This document shows, in pieces, positions 54,465-63,037 of a stretch of 64,000 nt of DNA. The position numbers and the translations under genes were made by a program. How positions within the stretch are numbered: the stretch's first letter is position 1; the number at the start of each line of letters is the position of its first letter. The stretch is from Kribbella sp. NBC_00382 (GTDB taxonomy: Bacteria; Actinomycetota; Actinomycetes; Propionibacteriales; Kribbellaceae). The DNA is taken from NCBI RefSeq assembly GCF_036067295.1, contig NZ_CP107954.1, forward strand, positions 7,316,001-7,380,000, read 5' to 3'. Under the pieces are notes generated by a model. The model had not been told where the DNA came from, did no database searches, and was given only the letters and a program-made list of their open reading frames with translations.

Positions 54465-55396
54465 GCTTGCCTCACCGCTGATGGGAGGGTGAAGTGGATG
54501 GTCTCCTGGGTGATCTCCCGCTCGACCACGTCGACCGGCCCGAACTCGCGCAGCCAGTCGATCACCCCGTCCACGAGTCGTGGCGGCGCCGAGGCGCCGG
54601 CCGTCAGACCGACGACGCGCACCCCGGCGAGCCAGTCGACCTCGACTCCCGACGCGTCGTCGACCAGGTACGCCGGGGTGCCGTGCTTGTGCGCCAGTTC
54701 GACCAGCCGGCGCGAGTTGGACGAGTTGGTGGAGCCGACCACCAGGACGAGGTCGGCCTCCTCGGCGATGGCGGCGAGCGCTTCCTGCCGATTGGTCGTC
54801 GCATAGCAGATGTCCGCCTCGGACGGACCCTTCAAAGCGCGGAACTTGTTGCGCAAGGCATCCAAGATGGCCGTCGTCTCGTCCACCGCCAGCGTTGTCT
54901 GGGTCAGATAAGAAACGCGCGAAGGATCCTCGACCTGCAACCGGGCGACGTCCTCGACCGTCTCGACCAGCAGCGTCTGGTTCAGCGCCTCCCCCATCGT
55001 TCCCTCGACCTCCTCGTGCCCCGCGTGGCCGATCAAGATGATGGTGTCGCCGCGGGCGGCGTACCGGCGTGCTTCAGCGTGCACCTTGGTGACGAGTGGG
55101 CAGGTCGCGTCGATCACGTCCAGCCCCCGACGGTCCGCCTCACTGCGGACCGCCGGGGACACTCCATGGGCCGAGAAGACGACGGTCGCGCCGTCCGGTA
55201 CTGCTTCCAGTTCGTCGACGAAGACGGCCCCCCGGCTCTCCAGATCCGCGACGACGTGGGTGTTGTGGACGATCTGTTTGCGGACGTAGATCGGATGGCT
55301 GCGCTGGGCGAGCAACTGCTCGACCACTTCGATGGCCCGCTCGACACCGGCACAGAACGAGCGCGGTGAAGCCAGCAGGATGGTGCGTGTCGTCAT
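54461..55396 (-). CDS. ispH: 4-hydroxy-3-methylbut-2-enyl diphosphate reductase (IspH/LytB)
   Basis: A 311-residue 4Fe-4S enzyme making IPP and DMAPP from HMBPP. The three cluster Cys are in SPRSFCAGVERA, DATCPLVTKVH and EADICYATTNRQ. The EGTMGEA and GSTNSSNS motifs line the active site. The ATG at 55396 gives the usual N-terminus (AAGGGGG upstream); an ATG six codons earlier is possible. It starts 33 bp after the polyprenyl synthase stop and overlaps ispG. Together these two genes supply the C5 units used by the synthases upstream in the operon. Confidence 0.96.
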   Translation of the reverse strand: MTTRTILLASPRSFCAGVERAIEVVEQLLAQRSHPIYVRKQIVHNTHVVADLESRGAVFVDELEAVPDGATVVFSAHGVSPAVRSEADRRGLDVIDATCPLVTKVHAEARRYAARGDTIILIGHAGHEEVEGTMGEALNQTLLVETVEDVARLQVEDPSRVSYLTQTTLAVDETTAILDALRNKFRALKGPSEADICYATTNRQEALAAIAEEADLVLVVGSTNSSNSRRLVELAHKHGTPAYLVDDASGVEVDWLAGVRVVGLTAGASAPPRLVDGVIDWLREFGPVDVVEREITQETIHFTLPSAVRQA

Positions 55397-55429
55397 AACT
55401 TTGCCCCCTTTCATCCTTCCCCCCTTCCT

Positions 55430-56482
55430 TCAGCGATCGCGGCGCGTAGCCAATCTGGCCAGTTGTTCCAACTCGGCAGCGGCCGGCTCGAGTGCTTGCG
55501 CAGAAGCCAGTTCGCCCAGGGAGGCAGCCAGTAGCGCGTCTGCCTGCAGCTGGCTCTGGTCTCGTGCTCCGGTCGCCTCGATCAGGTCCGCTGCGTGCGC
55601 CAACTCAGCGCCGGACAGTTCGTCCTTGCGGTGGTACAGCGCCGCAAGCTCACGACCGGCGTCCGTACCAGAGGTCAGCGCAGCGATCGCCGGCAGCGAC
55701 TTCTTCCGCCGACTCAGGTCCGAGTGCACCGGCTTGCCCGTGACCTTGGGGTCCCCCCAGATACCCAGCAGATCATCCACGTACTGGTAGGCGAGCCCGA
55801 GATCCTCGCCGTACAAGCGCAGGTGGTCGACCTGCTCGGTCCGGCCGCCGCCGAAGAGCGCACCGAGTGCCGTCGAGCACCCGAGCAGCGCGCCCGTCTT
55901 GAGCTGAGCCATCCGCACGCACTCCGCCAGTACGACGTCGTCGCGGGTCTCGAAGTGCGAGTCCGACAGTTGCCCGTCGACCAGCTCCTGGACCGCAGCG
56001 CCCAGCATCCTGGACCCTTCGTCCGCCCGATGGTTGCCGCTGTCAACGAGTACTTCGAACGCCAGACTGAGCAATGCGTCACCGGCCAGGATCGCCGGGC
56101 CGAGACCGAAAACGGACCACGCGGTCGCCCGGTGCCGCCGGGTCAGGTCGCAGTCCATCACGTCGTCGTGCAGCAGCGAGAAGTTGTGGACCAGCTCCAC
56201 CGCTACCGCAGCGGGAACCGCAGCTTCCGCAGTACCGCCAACGGCTTGAGCAGCCAGGAGTACCAGCGCTGGGCGGAGCGCTTTGCCCCCGTCAGCGTTG
56301 GCTGGAGCTCCTTCCTCGTCCTCCCAGCCGAAGTGGTAGTTGGTGATCCGCTGAGTTGCCAGCGGCATCTTTCCGACCGCGGCACGGAGTGCGGGTTCGA
56401 CCTGATCGCGGCTCCAGGCCAGGAGTTGCTGAGCAGACCGGCCGGCGCCGGCGGCCTGGCTCGCGTGCTGGAGAGTGGACAT
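55430..56482 (-). CDS. Polyprenyl diphosphate synthase, probable encapsulin-associated cargo
   Basis: A 350-residue trans-prenyltransferase. The first Asp-rich motif is SLLHDDVMD (Asp106-Asp110) and the second is YQYVDDLLGIWGD (Asp236-237, Asp244). GGKALRPALV binds IPP. It should condense IPP with DMAPP or GPP to make GPP, FPP or GGPP; FPP is what geosmin synthase needs. The N-terminal 50 residues, before the conserved fold, are Ala/Gln-rich and could serve shell targeting, as known for family 2 encapsulin polyprenyl transferases. The ATG at 56482 has GAGGAG six bases upstream and lies 10 bp after the shell A stop; a GTG at 56500 would overlap it. Confidence 0.9.
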   Translation of the reverse strand: MSTLQHASQAAGAGRSAQQLLAWSRDQVEPALRAAVGKMPLATQRITNYHFGWEDEEGAPANADGGKALRPALVLLAAQAVGGTAEAAVPAAVAVELVHNFSLLHDDVMDCDLTRRHRATAWSVFGLGPAILAGDALLSLAFEVLVDSGNHRADEGSRMLGAAVQELVDGQLSDSHFETRDDVVLAECVRMAQLKTGALLGCSTALGALFGGGRTEQVDHLRLYGEDLGLAYQYVDDLLGIWGDPKVTGKPVHSDLSRRKKSLPAIAALTSGTDAGRELAALYHRKDELSGAELAHAADLIEATGARDQSQLQADALLAASLGELASAQALEPAAAELEQLARLATRRDR

Positions 56483-56492
56483 GACATGCTCC

Positions 56493-57881
56493 TCATCCAC
56501 CGAGTTCGACGTTTTCCAGAACGCCGAGCGCGTCCGGGACGAGCACAGCCACCGAGTAGTAGGTGCTGACCAGGTACGAGCTGATGGCCTTCTCGCTGAT
56601 CCCCATGAAGCGGGCGTTCAGGCCGGGCTCGACCTCGTCGGGCAGACCGGTCTGCCGCAGGCCGATGACACCTTCGTCGTCGAGCCCGGTACGCAGTACC
56701 AGCACCGAGGTGGTGTTCGTGTTGGAGATCGGGATCTTGTTACAGGGCAGCAGCGGTACGCCGCGCCACGCCTGCGCCCGCTGGCCTTCGACCTCGACGG
56801 TCTCGGGCAGCACGTGCCGGCGGGTGCACTCGCGGTTGAACGCCGCGATCGCGCGTGGGTGGGCGAGCAGCAACCGTGGCTTGCGGCGACGGGTGAGCAG
56901 CTCGTCGAAATCGTCGGGCGTCGGCGGCCCGGTCCGGGTGTAGATGCACTGCTGGAAGTCGGCGTTGTGCAGTAGGCCGAAGTCCCGGTTGTTGATCAGC
57001 TCGGACTCCTGCCGCTCCCGCAACGCCTCGATGGTCAGCCGGAGCTGCTGCTCGGTCTGGTTCATCGGGTTGTTGTAGAGGTCCGCGACCCTGGTCTGCA
57101 CCCGCAGGATCGTCTGCGCCACCGACAGCTCGTACTCCCGGGGCGCGGGGTCGTAGTCCACGAAGGTGCCGGGCAGGTCGTCCTCGCCGGCGTGCCCGGA
57201 GGCGAGCTCGATCGCTGCCTCACCGTTCTTGTTCTGCGCGGGCTTCGGCCGTTGCCGGACCTCGTCGAGATGCTGCCGGAGCGATTCCGAGTGCTCGACG
57301 AGGTTGTTGAAGTCGTTGCGGTGGAGCTTGAGCACCGTGCACTGGGTCAGCGCCTTGGCGGTGAACTCCCAGAGGTTCTCCGGCGGCTCGGTCAGCAGCC
57401 CCTCGCCGAGATAGTCGCCGTCGGCAACGGTCCCGAGATCGGTACCGTCGCCGTACTCGCCGATCCCCACCTTGCTGACCTTGCCGTGGGCAATCAGTAC
57501 GACGTCATCGACCCGGCTGCCGAACTCGGCGATCACGTCGCCCGGCTGGTACTCGACCTGGTAGAACCGGCCCGCGAGCGCGGTCAGTACGTCCTCGTCA
57601 ACGAAGTCCCGCAACGGTGGCAACTCGGTGAGCTCCGCCGGGATCACCCGGATGTCCGCGCCGGTGGCCGAGAAGCTCAGCCGGCCGTCGCCGACCGCGA
57701 AGGTCGTCCGGCGGTTGACTCGGTACGCGCCACCCTGCGTCTCCACCCACGGCAGCATCCTGAGCAGCCAGCGGGGCGAGATGCCCTGCATCTGTGGCAC
57801 GGACTTGGTGGTGCTCGCCAGCTGCCTGGCGGCCTCGGTCCCAAGACTCAGCTGTGGCTTGTCCTGATCGATCGCCGTCAC
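56493..57881 (-). CDS. Family 2B encapsulin shell protein A
   Basis: A 462-residue shell protein of the HK97-fold, family 2B type. An N-terminal arm (QLSLGTEAARQLASTTKSVP) leads to the fold, interrupted by a cyclic-nucleotide-binding-like domain (about 80-205; ALAGRFYQVEYQPGDVIAEF), then the shell core (VAQTILRVQTRVADLYNNPM; EQQLRLTIEALRERQESEL; later GDPxP-like ARFMGISEKAISSY). The nucleotide-binding cassette motif is degenerate (GEGLLTEPPEN, no Arg), so cAMP binding is doubtful. The GTG start overlaps the geosmin synthase stop. Homologous to shell B but clearly diverged, suggesting either mixed shells or two separate ones. Confidence 0.92.
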   Translation of the reverse strand: MTAIDQDKPQLSLGTEAARQLASTTKSVPQMQGISPRWLLRMLPWVETQGGAYRVNRRTTFAVGDGRLSFSATGADIRVIPAELTELPPLRDFVDEDVLTALAGRFYQVEYQPGDVIAEFGSRVDDVVLIAHGKVSKVGIGEYGDGTDLGTVADGDYLGEGLLTEPPENLWEFTAKALTQCTVLKLHRNDFNNLVEHSESLRQHLDEVRQRPKPAQNKNGEAAIELASGHAGEDDLPGTFVDYDPAPREYELSVAQTILRVQTRVADLYNNPMNQTEQQLRLTIEALRERQESELINNRDFGLLHNADFQQCIYTRTGPPTPDDFDELLTRRRKPRLLLAHPRAIAAFNRECTRRHVLPETVEVEGQRAQAWRGVPLLPCNKIPISNTNTTSVLVLRTGLDDEGVIGLRQTGLPDEVEPGLNARFMGISEKAISSYLVSTYYSVAVLVPDALGVLENVELGG

Positions 57882-60115
57882 AAGGCACCGTCCATTCTGC
57901 TCGCACCAACAAGGTGCCGTGGTCTAGGGAGTCGAGCTGCGGAGGTACCGAATCCAGTGGCACCGCCAAGAACCCGGAGTTGCTTGGCCGGTTCGCCGGC
58001 TCGGGCCAGCAGGGTCGGCTCCTTGTAGCGGTCGACGCCGGCGTGCCAGACGAGGATTCCGGACATCCAGTTCTGCAGCTCCTCGGCGTACCCGAGCAGC
58101 GTGCGCCGGACCTCGTCGTCCAGGCCGAAGTCGGTGAACAGCGTCGGCAGGTCGACCGCGACCAACTGCTCGAACTGCTGCATCCGCGCGGTCATCAGGT
58201 CGTTGACCAGGCCGAGTGCCTTGTCCCGGTCGCAGCCGAGGAAGTTCTGCACGACCATCACCGCGTTGTGGAACTCGCCCTCGAACTGGATCTCCTTCTG
58301 GTACGAGAAGACGTCGTTCAGCAGGCAGGCGTAGTCGGCGGCGGCGTTCTCCATCGCCTGGATCGGCCGGGACCGGTACATCTCCGGCGGCACCGTCCGC
58401 CCGTGCCCGATCCGGCACAGGCTCATGGTGAGATCCGAGCCGAAGGTTCGGCGCCGCATCTCGATGTAGTCGACCGGATCGGGGATCCGGTTCTGGGACA
58501 TGTTGGCCAGCTCCCACAGCCAGCTCTCCGTCATCGTGTCGATGGCGGCCCGGAAGTCCCGGCGTTGGTCGACCGTCATCGGACCGGCCGTCCTGACCCA
58601 GAGATCAGCCAGGCTCCGTTCCAGCGGCGTCACCGGAACGGTCGCCGCGGGCCCCTCGATCGGCATCAAGTCCGACAGCCGCTTGGTCGTCGCCTTCGCG
58701 CCGGTCATGTCGCGGGTCCGCCCGAAGACGATCGGGTAGTAGTCGTCGGCGTACGTCCCCCAGGCCAGCCAGTCCGAGGACAGGTTGAGCGCCTCGGGCG
58801 ACGCGTCTGGGTGGATGCCCGCCGCGCACAACGGCAGGTCGTTGGCTTCCAGGTAGTCGGCGTCCCAGACCACGCCGTCGAGTAGTCCCATCTCCGCACA
58901 CCAGCCGCGCAGGTGCTCCCTCGCCGCGTCCAGGTGAGGGCTGCGCTTGGCGGAGTACGGCATATAAAAGCCCGGCAGAGGAGTTGCCCCGACCGGCTGA
59001 AAAGGGGTGAAGGTGTGGCTTCTGATCCGGTACGGCGCGGTTGCAACGAGCGACTGGAGGATGCGTGCGGCTGACGTGCCTATGCCTGTCGGACCGCCGA
59101 GTGCTGCCTTGCCGCCGTTGTTCATATACCGACTGGACCTGAGGTGCCACTCATGGCCGCCGGACTGCCAGTCCTGCAGGCCTTTCACGTAGTTCAGTAC
59201 GTCGAGTTGGCCTTGCGGACCAACCAGGTTCTCGGCCAGCAGCGGCGGGATCTCCGCGACGGCCGTGTTCTCGAACTGGTGCAGCCGCGAGGTGAGGATG
59301 TCGTTGACGACCTCGGCTGCCTCTTGCGGGCTGCAGCCGAGGAAGCGCTCCACGACGAGGACGCCGTTGTTGACCTCGCCCTCGGTCTCCACCTCGCGCT
59401 GGTACGAGAACAGGTCGTTGCGCAGATGGACCGCGTCCGAGAACGTGTCGCTGAGCACCTGCATCGCTCGCGTCCCGGCGATTTCGACCGGTACTTCGGC
59501 ATTGCTGGCGTACTCGACCAGGTTGGCCGACCACGGAGCGCCGCCGACCTTGCGACGCATCTCGACGTACTCGATCGGGTTCGCCACCCGGCCGGCGCTG
59601 ATGTTGGTGAGTTCCCACAGCGACTCGGCCAGCAGGGCTTCCGTCGTACCGATGAATCGTTGCCGCCAGCCCGGTGACATCGACGGCACCGTGCGGTTCC
59701 ACAGGTCGACCAGACCGCGCTCCACCGGGTTCTCCGGTATCTCCGTGATCGGGCCCTCGACCGGCATGAACAACGGCAGCCGGTCGAGATAGGCCTTCGC
59801 GCCGGCCATGTCCTGCGTCTTCTTGTAGAGCTCGAGGAAATGGTCGTCGAAGTAGAACACCCAGACGTACCAGTCCGTCACCAGGTCCAGCGCCGGACCG
59901 GTCGCGTCGGGATGGGTGTAGGCGCACAGCAGCGCGTAGTCGTGGGAGTCGAAGTCGTGCTCGTCCCAGATCGCCTTGCCCTGCTGGGGGACGTCGATCA
60001 TGTCGAACTCGTAGGCCCAGGCCTTGCTGTGCGCCCGGGCTCCCTCCAGGTGTGGACTGATCCTGGCCGGGTAGGGCACATAGAAGTCGGGCAGCTGGTA
60101 GGGCTGCTTGGACAT
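57878..60115 (-). CDS. geoA: Germacradienol/geosmin synthase
   Basis: A 745-residue bifunctional class I terpene cyclase, converting FPP to germacradienol (N-domain) and then to geosmin (C-domain). The N-domain has DDHFLE (90-95) and the NSE-type NDLFSYQRE (233-241). The C-domain has the characteristic DDYYP (457-461) and NDVFSYQKE (600-608). Both match known geosmin synthases. Each domain ends in nearly the same motif, GPTGIGTSAAR (341-351) and GATGFGTSAAR (718-728). The gene lies between two encapsulin shell genes, 3 bp after shell B and overlapping shell A, so the enzyme is the prime candidate cargo. There is no long N-terminal disordered extension. Confidence 0.95.
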   Translation of the reverse strand: MSKQPYQLPDFYVPYPARISPHLEGARAHSKAWAYEFDMIDVPQQGKAIWDEHDFDSHDYALLCAYTHPDATGPALDLVTDWYVWVFYFDDHFLELYKKTQDMAGAKAYLDRLPLFMPVEGPITEIPENPVERGLVDLWNRTVPSMSPGWRQRFIGTTEALLAESLWELTNISAGRVANPIEYVEMRRKVGGAPWSANLVEYASNAEVPVEIAGTRAMQVLSDTFSDAVHLRNDLFSYQREVETEGEVNNGVLVVERFLGCSPQEAAEVVNDILTSRLHQFENTAVAEIPPLLAENLVGPQGQLDVLNYVKGLQDWQSGGHEWHLRSSRYMNNGGKAALGGPTGIGTSAARILQSLVATAPYRIRSHTFTPFQPVGATPLPGFYMPYSAKRSPHLDAAREHLRGWCAEMGLLDGVVWDADYLEANDLPLCAAGIHPDASPEALNLSSDWLAWGTYADDYYPIVFGRTRDMTGAKATTKRLSDLMPIEGPAATVPVTPLERSLADLWVRTAGPMTVDQRRDFRAAIDTMTESWLWELANMSQNRIPDPVDYIEMRRRTFGSDLTMSLCRIGHGRTVPPEMYRSRPIQAMENAAADYACLLNDVFSYQKEIQFEGEFHNAVMVVQNFLGCDRDKALGLVNDLMTARMQQFEQLVAVDLPTLFTDFGLDDEVRRTLLGYAEELQNWMSGILVWHAGVDRYKEPTLLARAGEPAKQLRVLGGATGFGTSAARLPRPRHLVGASRMDGAL

Positions 60116-60118
60116 GGC

Positions 60119-61531
60119 CTAGCCTTCTCGCCCGATTTCGACGCCTTCGAGGATGCCGAGCGCGTCGGGGACCAGGACGGCCGTGGAGTAGTAGGCGCTG
60201 ACCAGGTAGTTGATGATCGCCTTCTCGCTGATGTTCATGAAACGCACCGACAGCCCTGGCTCGTACTCGTCCGGCAGACCGGTCTGCTGCAGGCCGATGA
60301 CGCCTTGGCTGTCCTCCCCCGTGCGCATGAGCATGATCGAGCTGGTCCGGGTGTCGCTGATCCCGAGCTTGTTGCACGGGAAGATCGGTACTCCGCGCCA
60401 GGCGGGCAACCGGTGCCCGCCGACGTCGATGCTGTCCGGGTAGATGCCGGCCTTGGTGCACTCCCGGCCGAAGGCGGCGATCGAGCGCGGGTGCGCCAGG
60501 AAGAAGGCCGGCTCCTTCCAGACCAGGCTGAGCAGCTCGTCCAGGTCACCCGGCGTCGGCGGGCCGCTGCGGGTCGGGATCCGCATGCTCAGGTCCGCGT
60601 TGTGCAGCAGGCCGAAGTCGCGGTTGTTGATCATCTCGTGCTCTTGCCGCTCACGCAGCGCCTCGATCGTCAGCCTGAGCTGCTGCTCGGTCTGGTCCAT
60701 CGGGTGGTTGTAGAGATCGGCGACGCGCGTGTGCACCCGCAGCACGGTCTGGGCGACGCTCAGCTCGTACTCCCGCGGCGTCGTCTCGTAGTCGACGTAC
60801 GTACCGGGCAGGTCGGACTCGCCCTCGTGGCCGGCCGCGACATCGATCGCGGCCTCGCCGAACTCGTCCTTGGCCCGCTCCGGACTGTTGCGGAACTCCT
60901 CGATGTGCTGGCGCAGGCTGTCGACCTGGCCGACCAGCTCCTCGAAGGAGTCCTGCGACAGGGTCAGCACCGTGCAGGTCGTGGTCGCCTTGATGGTGAA
61001 GTCCCAGAAGTCGTCCGACTCCAGGATCGCCTTGTAGGTGAAGTGGTCGCCGTCGACCAGCGTCTCCAGTACCGTCTCGTCGCCGTACTTGCCGACGCCG
61101 ATCTTGTCCACCTTGCCGTGCGCGATCAGGCAGATCTGGTCGGCCGGCCGGCCGCGCTCGACGATCACGTCACCGGGCTGGAACTCCTGCTGGACAAAGC
61201 GATCCGCGAGCGCGGACAGTACCTCGACGTCGTCGTAGCTGCGCAGCAGGGCGAGTTCGCACAGCTCCTGCGGGATCACCCGGACCTCGGCGCCGCTGGT
61301 CGTGAAGGTGACCCGGCCGTCGCCGACGGCGTAGCTGAGCCGCCGGTTCACCCGGTACGCGCCCCCCTTGGCCTCGACCCAGGGCAGCAGCTTCAGCAGC
61401 CAGCGCGAGGTGATGCCCTGCATCTGCGGCTCGGACTTGGTCGTCGTCGCGAGGTTCCGCGCTGCCGCGGTCCCCAGGCTCAGCTGCGCCTTGGCGTTGA
61501 CATCCGACGAGGCCGGCTCGGTCAAAGTCAC
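60119..61531 (-). CDS. Family 2B encapsulin shell protein B
   Basis: A roughly 470-residue shell protein homologous to shell A along its whole length, including the N-arm QLSLGTAAARNLATTTKSEP, the inserted cyclic-nucleotide-binding-like domain (FVQQEFQPGDVIVERGRPAD) and the core segment EQQLRLTIEALRERQEHEMI. The nucleotide-binding cassette is again degenerate (HFTYKAILESDDFWD). The GTG at 61531 gives an N-terminus similar in length to shell A; ATG 61546 or 61654 are possible. It is the first gene of the operon and ends 3 bp before geosmin synthase. The two shells differ most in the inserted domain. Confidence 0.92.
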   Translation of the reverse strand: MTLTEPASSDVNAKAQLSLGTAAARNLATTTKSEPQMQGITSRWLLKLLPWVEAKGGAYRVNRRLSYAVGDGRVTFTTSGAEVRVIPQELCELALLRSYDDVEVLSALADRFVQQEFQPGDVIVERGRPADQICLIAHGKVDKIGVGKYGDETVLETLVDGDHFTYKAILESDDFWDFTIKATTTCTVLTLSQDSFEELVGQVDSLRQHIEEFRNSPERAKDEFGEAAIDVAAGHEGESDLPGTYVDYETTPREYELSVAQTVLRVHTRVADLYNHPMDQTEQQLRLTIEALRERQEHEMINNRDFGLLHNADLSMRIPTRSGPPTPGDLDELLSLVWKEPAFFLAHPRSIAAFGRECTKAGIYPDSIDVGGHRLPAWRGVPIFPCNKLGISDTRTSSIMLMRTGEDSQGVIGLQQTGLPDEYEPGLSVRFMNISEKAIINYLVSAYYSTAVLVPDALGILEGVEIGREG

Positions 61532-61795
61532 ACTACCCACCACCATTCGTTCGCGGTTCGTTGTCACGCCCGGGTCTCGGGCGTCATCGGCCCATTCCGG
61601 GCAGGGGTCAGCTCGCCGGCGGGTGGACCGGCGCGGGTTCGGGCACAGGTGCACACAGCACCCGTTCGATGGATTGGTTGATCAGCTCAGCTGGTCACGA
61701 TCGGCCGACAGCCCACCAAGGAGCTCCAGTCGGACCACAGACTGCCGGCGCCCAGTTCGCCCTGTGTCCCCACCGTCTCGACCGCTACGTGACAA

Positions 61796-61826
61796 ACGGT
61801 AACCGAGCCCTCACCATCGGCGTCAA
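61796..61826 (-). promoter_or_regulatory. Tentative promoter for the encapsulin/geosmin operon
   Basis: On the minus strand TTGACG (61826-61821), a 19-base spacer and TACCGT (61801-61796), about 265 bases before the shell B start. The spacer is long and the -10 weak, so this is only a candidate. Confidence 0.25.
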
Positions 61827-62028
61827 GATGAGCACACCTGCAAGTTTTTCCAAACCTTCCAAAACCCCGAAACAATCGCGTCCACACCCCGAGGAAACAC
61901 CCGTTCCCCCCGATCCGCTTGCCACCGGCAACCGCCGCCGATGCCCTCGGCAACCTCTCGCGACCAACGGTTATGGAATCGATACCACGAATCGCCCTCA
62001 CTTCAAGCAAACGCTCCACTCGCCTGGA

Positions 62029-62148
62029 CCCACCGGTGGCGGGCTTGAACAGGCAACGGCGACCTTGAACACGAAATAACTTGTTCAAGGTCGCCGTTTG
62101 ATGTCCGAGCCCATCGCTTGTTGTCCGAGCCCACCAGTGGTGACTCGG
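62029..62148. repeat. Dispersed nested-hairpin repeat, family 2, copy 2
   Basis: Perfect 16-base inner arms ACGGCGACCTTGAACA (62056-62071) and TGTTCAAGGTCGCCGT (62082-62097) enclose CGAAATAACT. The outer arms GGGCTTGAACA and TGTCCGAGCCC match copy 1 at 42789-42889. Here TGTCCGAGCCCA is duplicated (62103-62114 and 62122-62133). A G-T wobble in copy 1 is a G-C pair here, which suggests selection on structure. Confidence 0.82.
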
Positions 62149-62152
62149 ACAA

Positions 62153-63037
62153 CTAGATGATCGGGGTGGCCTCGGTGGCAGTGTCGGTGGGTGGGGTGGC
62201 GGTGGACTCGTCGACGTTGATCCGGGTGGTCCAGCGGGCGTCGGGGTCGGGTTGCGGGATGGAGTCGAGCAAGAGGCGGGTGTAGGGGTGGGTCGGGGTG
62301 TGCATGACCTCGGTGACCGGGCCGCGCTCAACGATCTCGCCTTTGTTGATGACCATGACCTGGCCTCCCAGGTAGTACACAGTCGACAGGTCGTGGGTGA
62401 TGAAGAGCGTGGTCATGCCGTGCGCGCGCTGGAAGTCGAGCAGGATGTCGAGGAACATCTTGCGGATCTGGGCGTCGAGCATGGAGACCGGCTCGTCGGC
62501 GATCACGAAGGCCGGGCGGAGCATGTGGATGCGGGCCAGCATGATCCGTTGCCGTTGGCCGCCGGAGAGCTGGTGCGGGTACCGGCCCAGGACCCGGTCG
62601 GGGTCGAGGCTTACCGCTCGCAGGGACTCCTCGATCAGCGCTAGGCCGGCCTCGCGAGTAGTGGCCAGGGAGAACTTCTTGACCGCTTTCCAGAGCACCC
62701 GGTCGACCCGGTAGAAGGGGTTGAAGATCGAGTACGGGTCCTGAAAGACCGGTTGCACGTTGCGGCGGTACTCGTCGTACTCGCTGCGGTTGAGCTTGAA
62801 GATGTCTTTGCCGCCGTACGTGATCGTGCCCGCCGTCGGCTTCTGCAGGCCGAGGATGTTGCGGGCGATCGTGCTCTTGCCGCTGCCGCTCTGGCCGACC
62901 AGGCTGACCACCTGCGGCGGGTGCGCGTCGAGGCGGAAGCTGGCGTCCTCGACCGCGGTCAGGTAACCGTCGGGCGTTCCCCGAGCATGAAAACGCTGCT
63001 GTACTCCGCGCAGCTCGATCACCTTGTCGGTCGTCAT
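62153..63037 (-). CDS. Oligopeptide/dipeptide-type ABC transporter ATPase (OppF-like)
   Basis: A 294-residue ATPase. Walker A is VGQSGSGKST, the signature is HQLSGGQRQRI, Walker B is FVIADEPVSMLD and the switch His is in FITHDLS. The C-terminal HTPTHPYTRLLLDSIPQPDP is the family-typical oligopeptide-ABC extension; the usual Cys-rich Fe-S tail is absent. It pairs with the OppD-like ATPase encoded just upstream (ATGA overlap) to power import of peptides or, as often in actinobacteria, oligosaccharides. Confidence 0.92.
   Translation of the reverse strand: MTTDKVIELRGVQQRFHARGTPDGYLTAVEDASFRLDAHPPQVVSLVGQSGSGKSTIARNILGLQKPTAGTITYGGKDIFKLNRSEYDEYRRNVQPVFQDPYSIFNPFYRVDRVLWKAVKKFSLATTREAGLALIEESLRAVSLDPDRVLGRYPHQLSGGQRQRIMLARIHMLRPAFVIADEPVSMLDAQIRKMFLDILLDFQRAHGMTTLFITHDLSTVYYLGGQVMVINKGEIVERGPVTEVMHTPTHPYTRLLLDSIPQPDPDARWTTRINVDESTATPPTDTATEATPII

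Larger units (their letters stand above)
61547..62152. other. Intergenic region upstream of the encapsulin operon
   Basis: About 600 bp without a convincing gene, between the shell B start and the ABC transporter 3' end. It must hold the operon promoter. It contains short direct repeats TTCCAAACC/TTCCAAAACC near 61847-61868, which are AT-richer than their surroundings, a tentative promoter at 61796-61826 and repeat family 2 copy 2 at 62029-62148. Confidence 0.6.
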
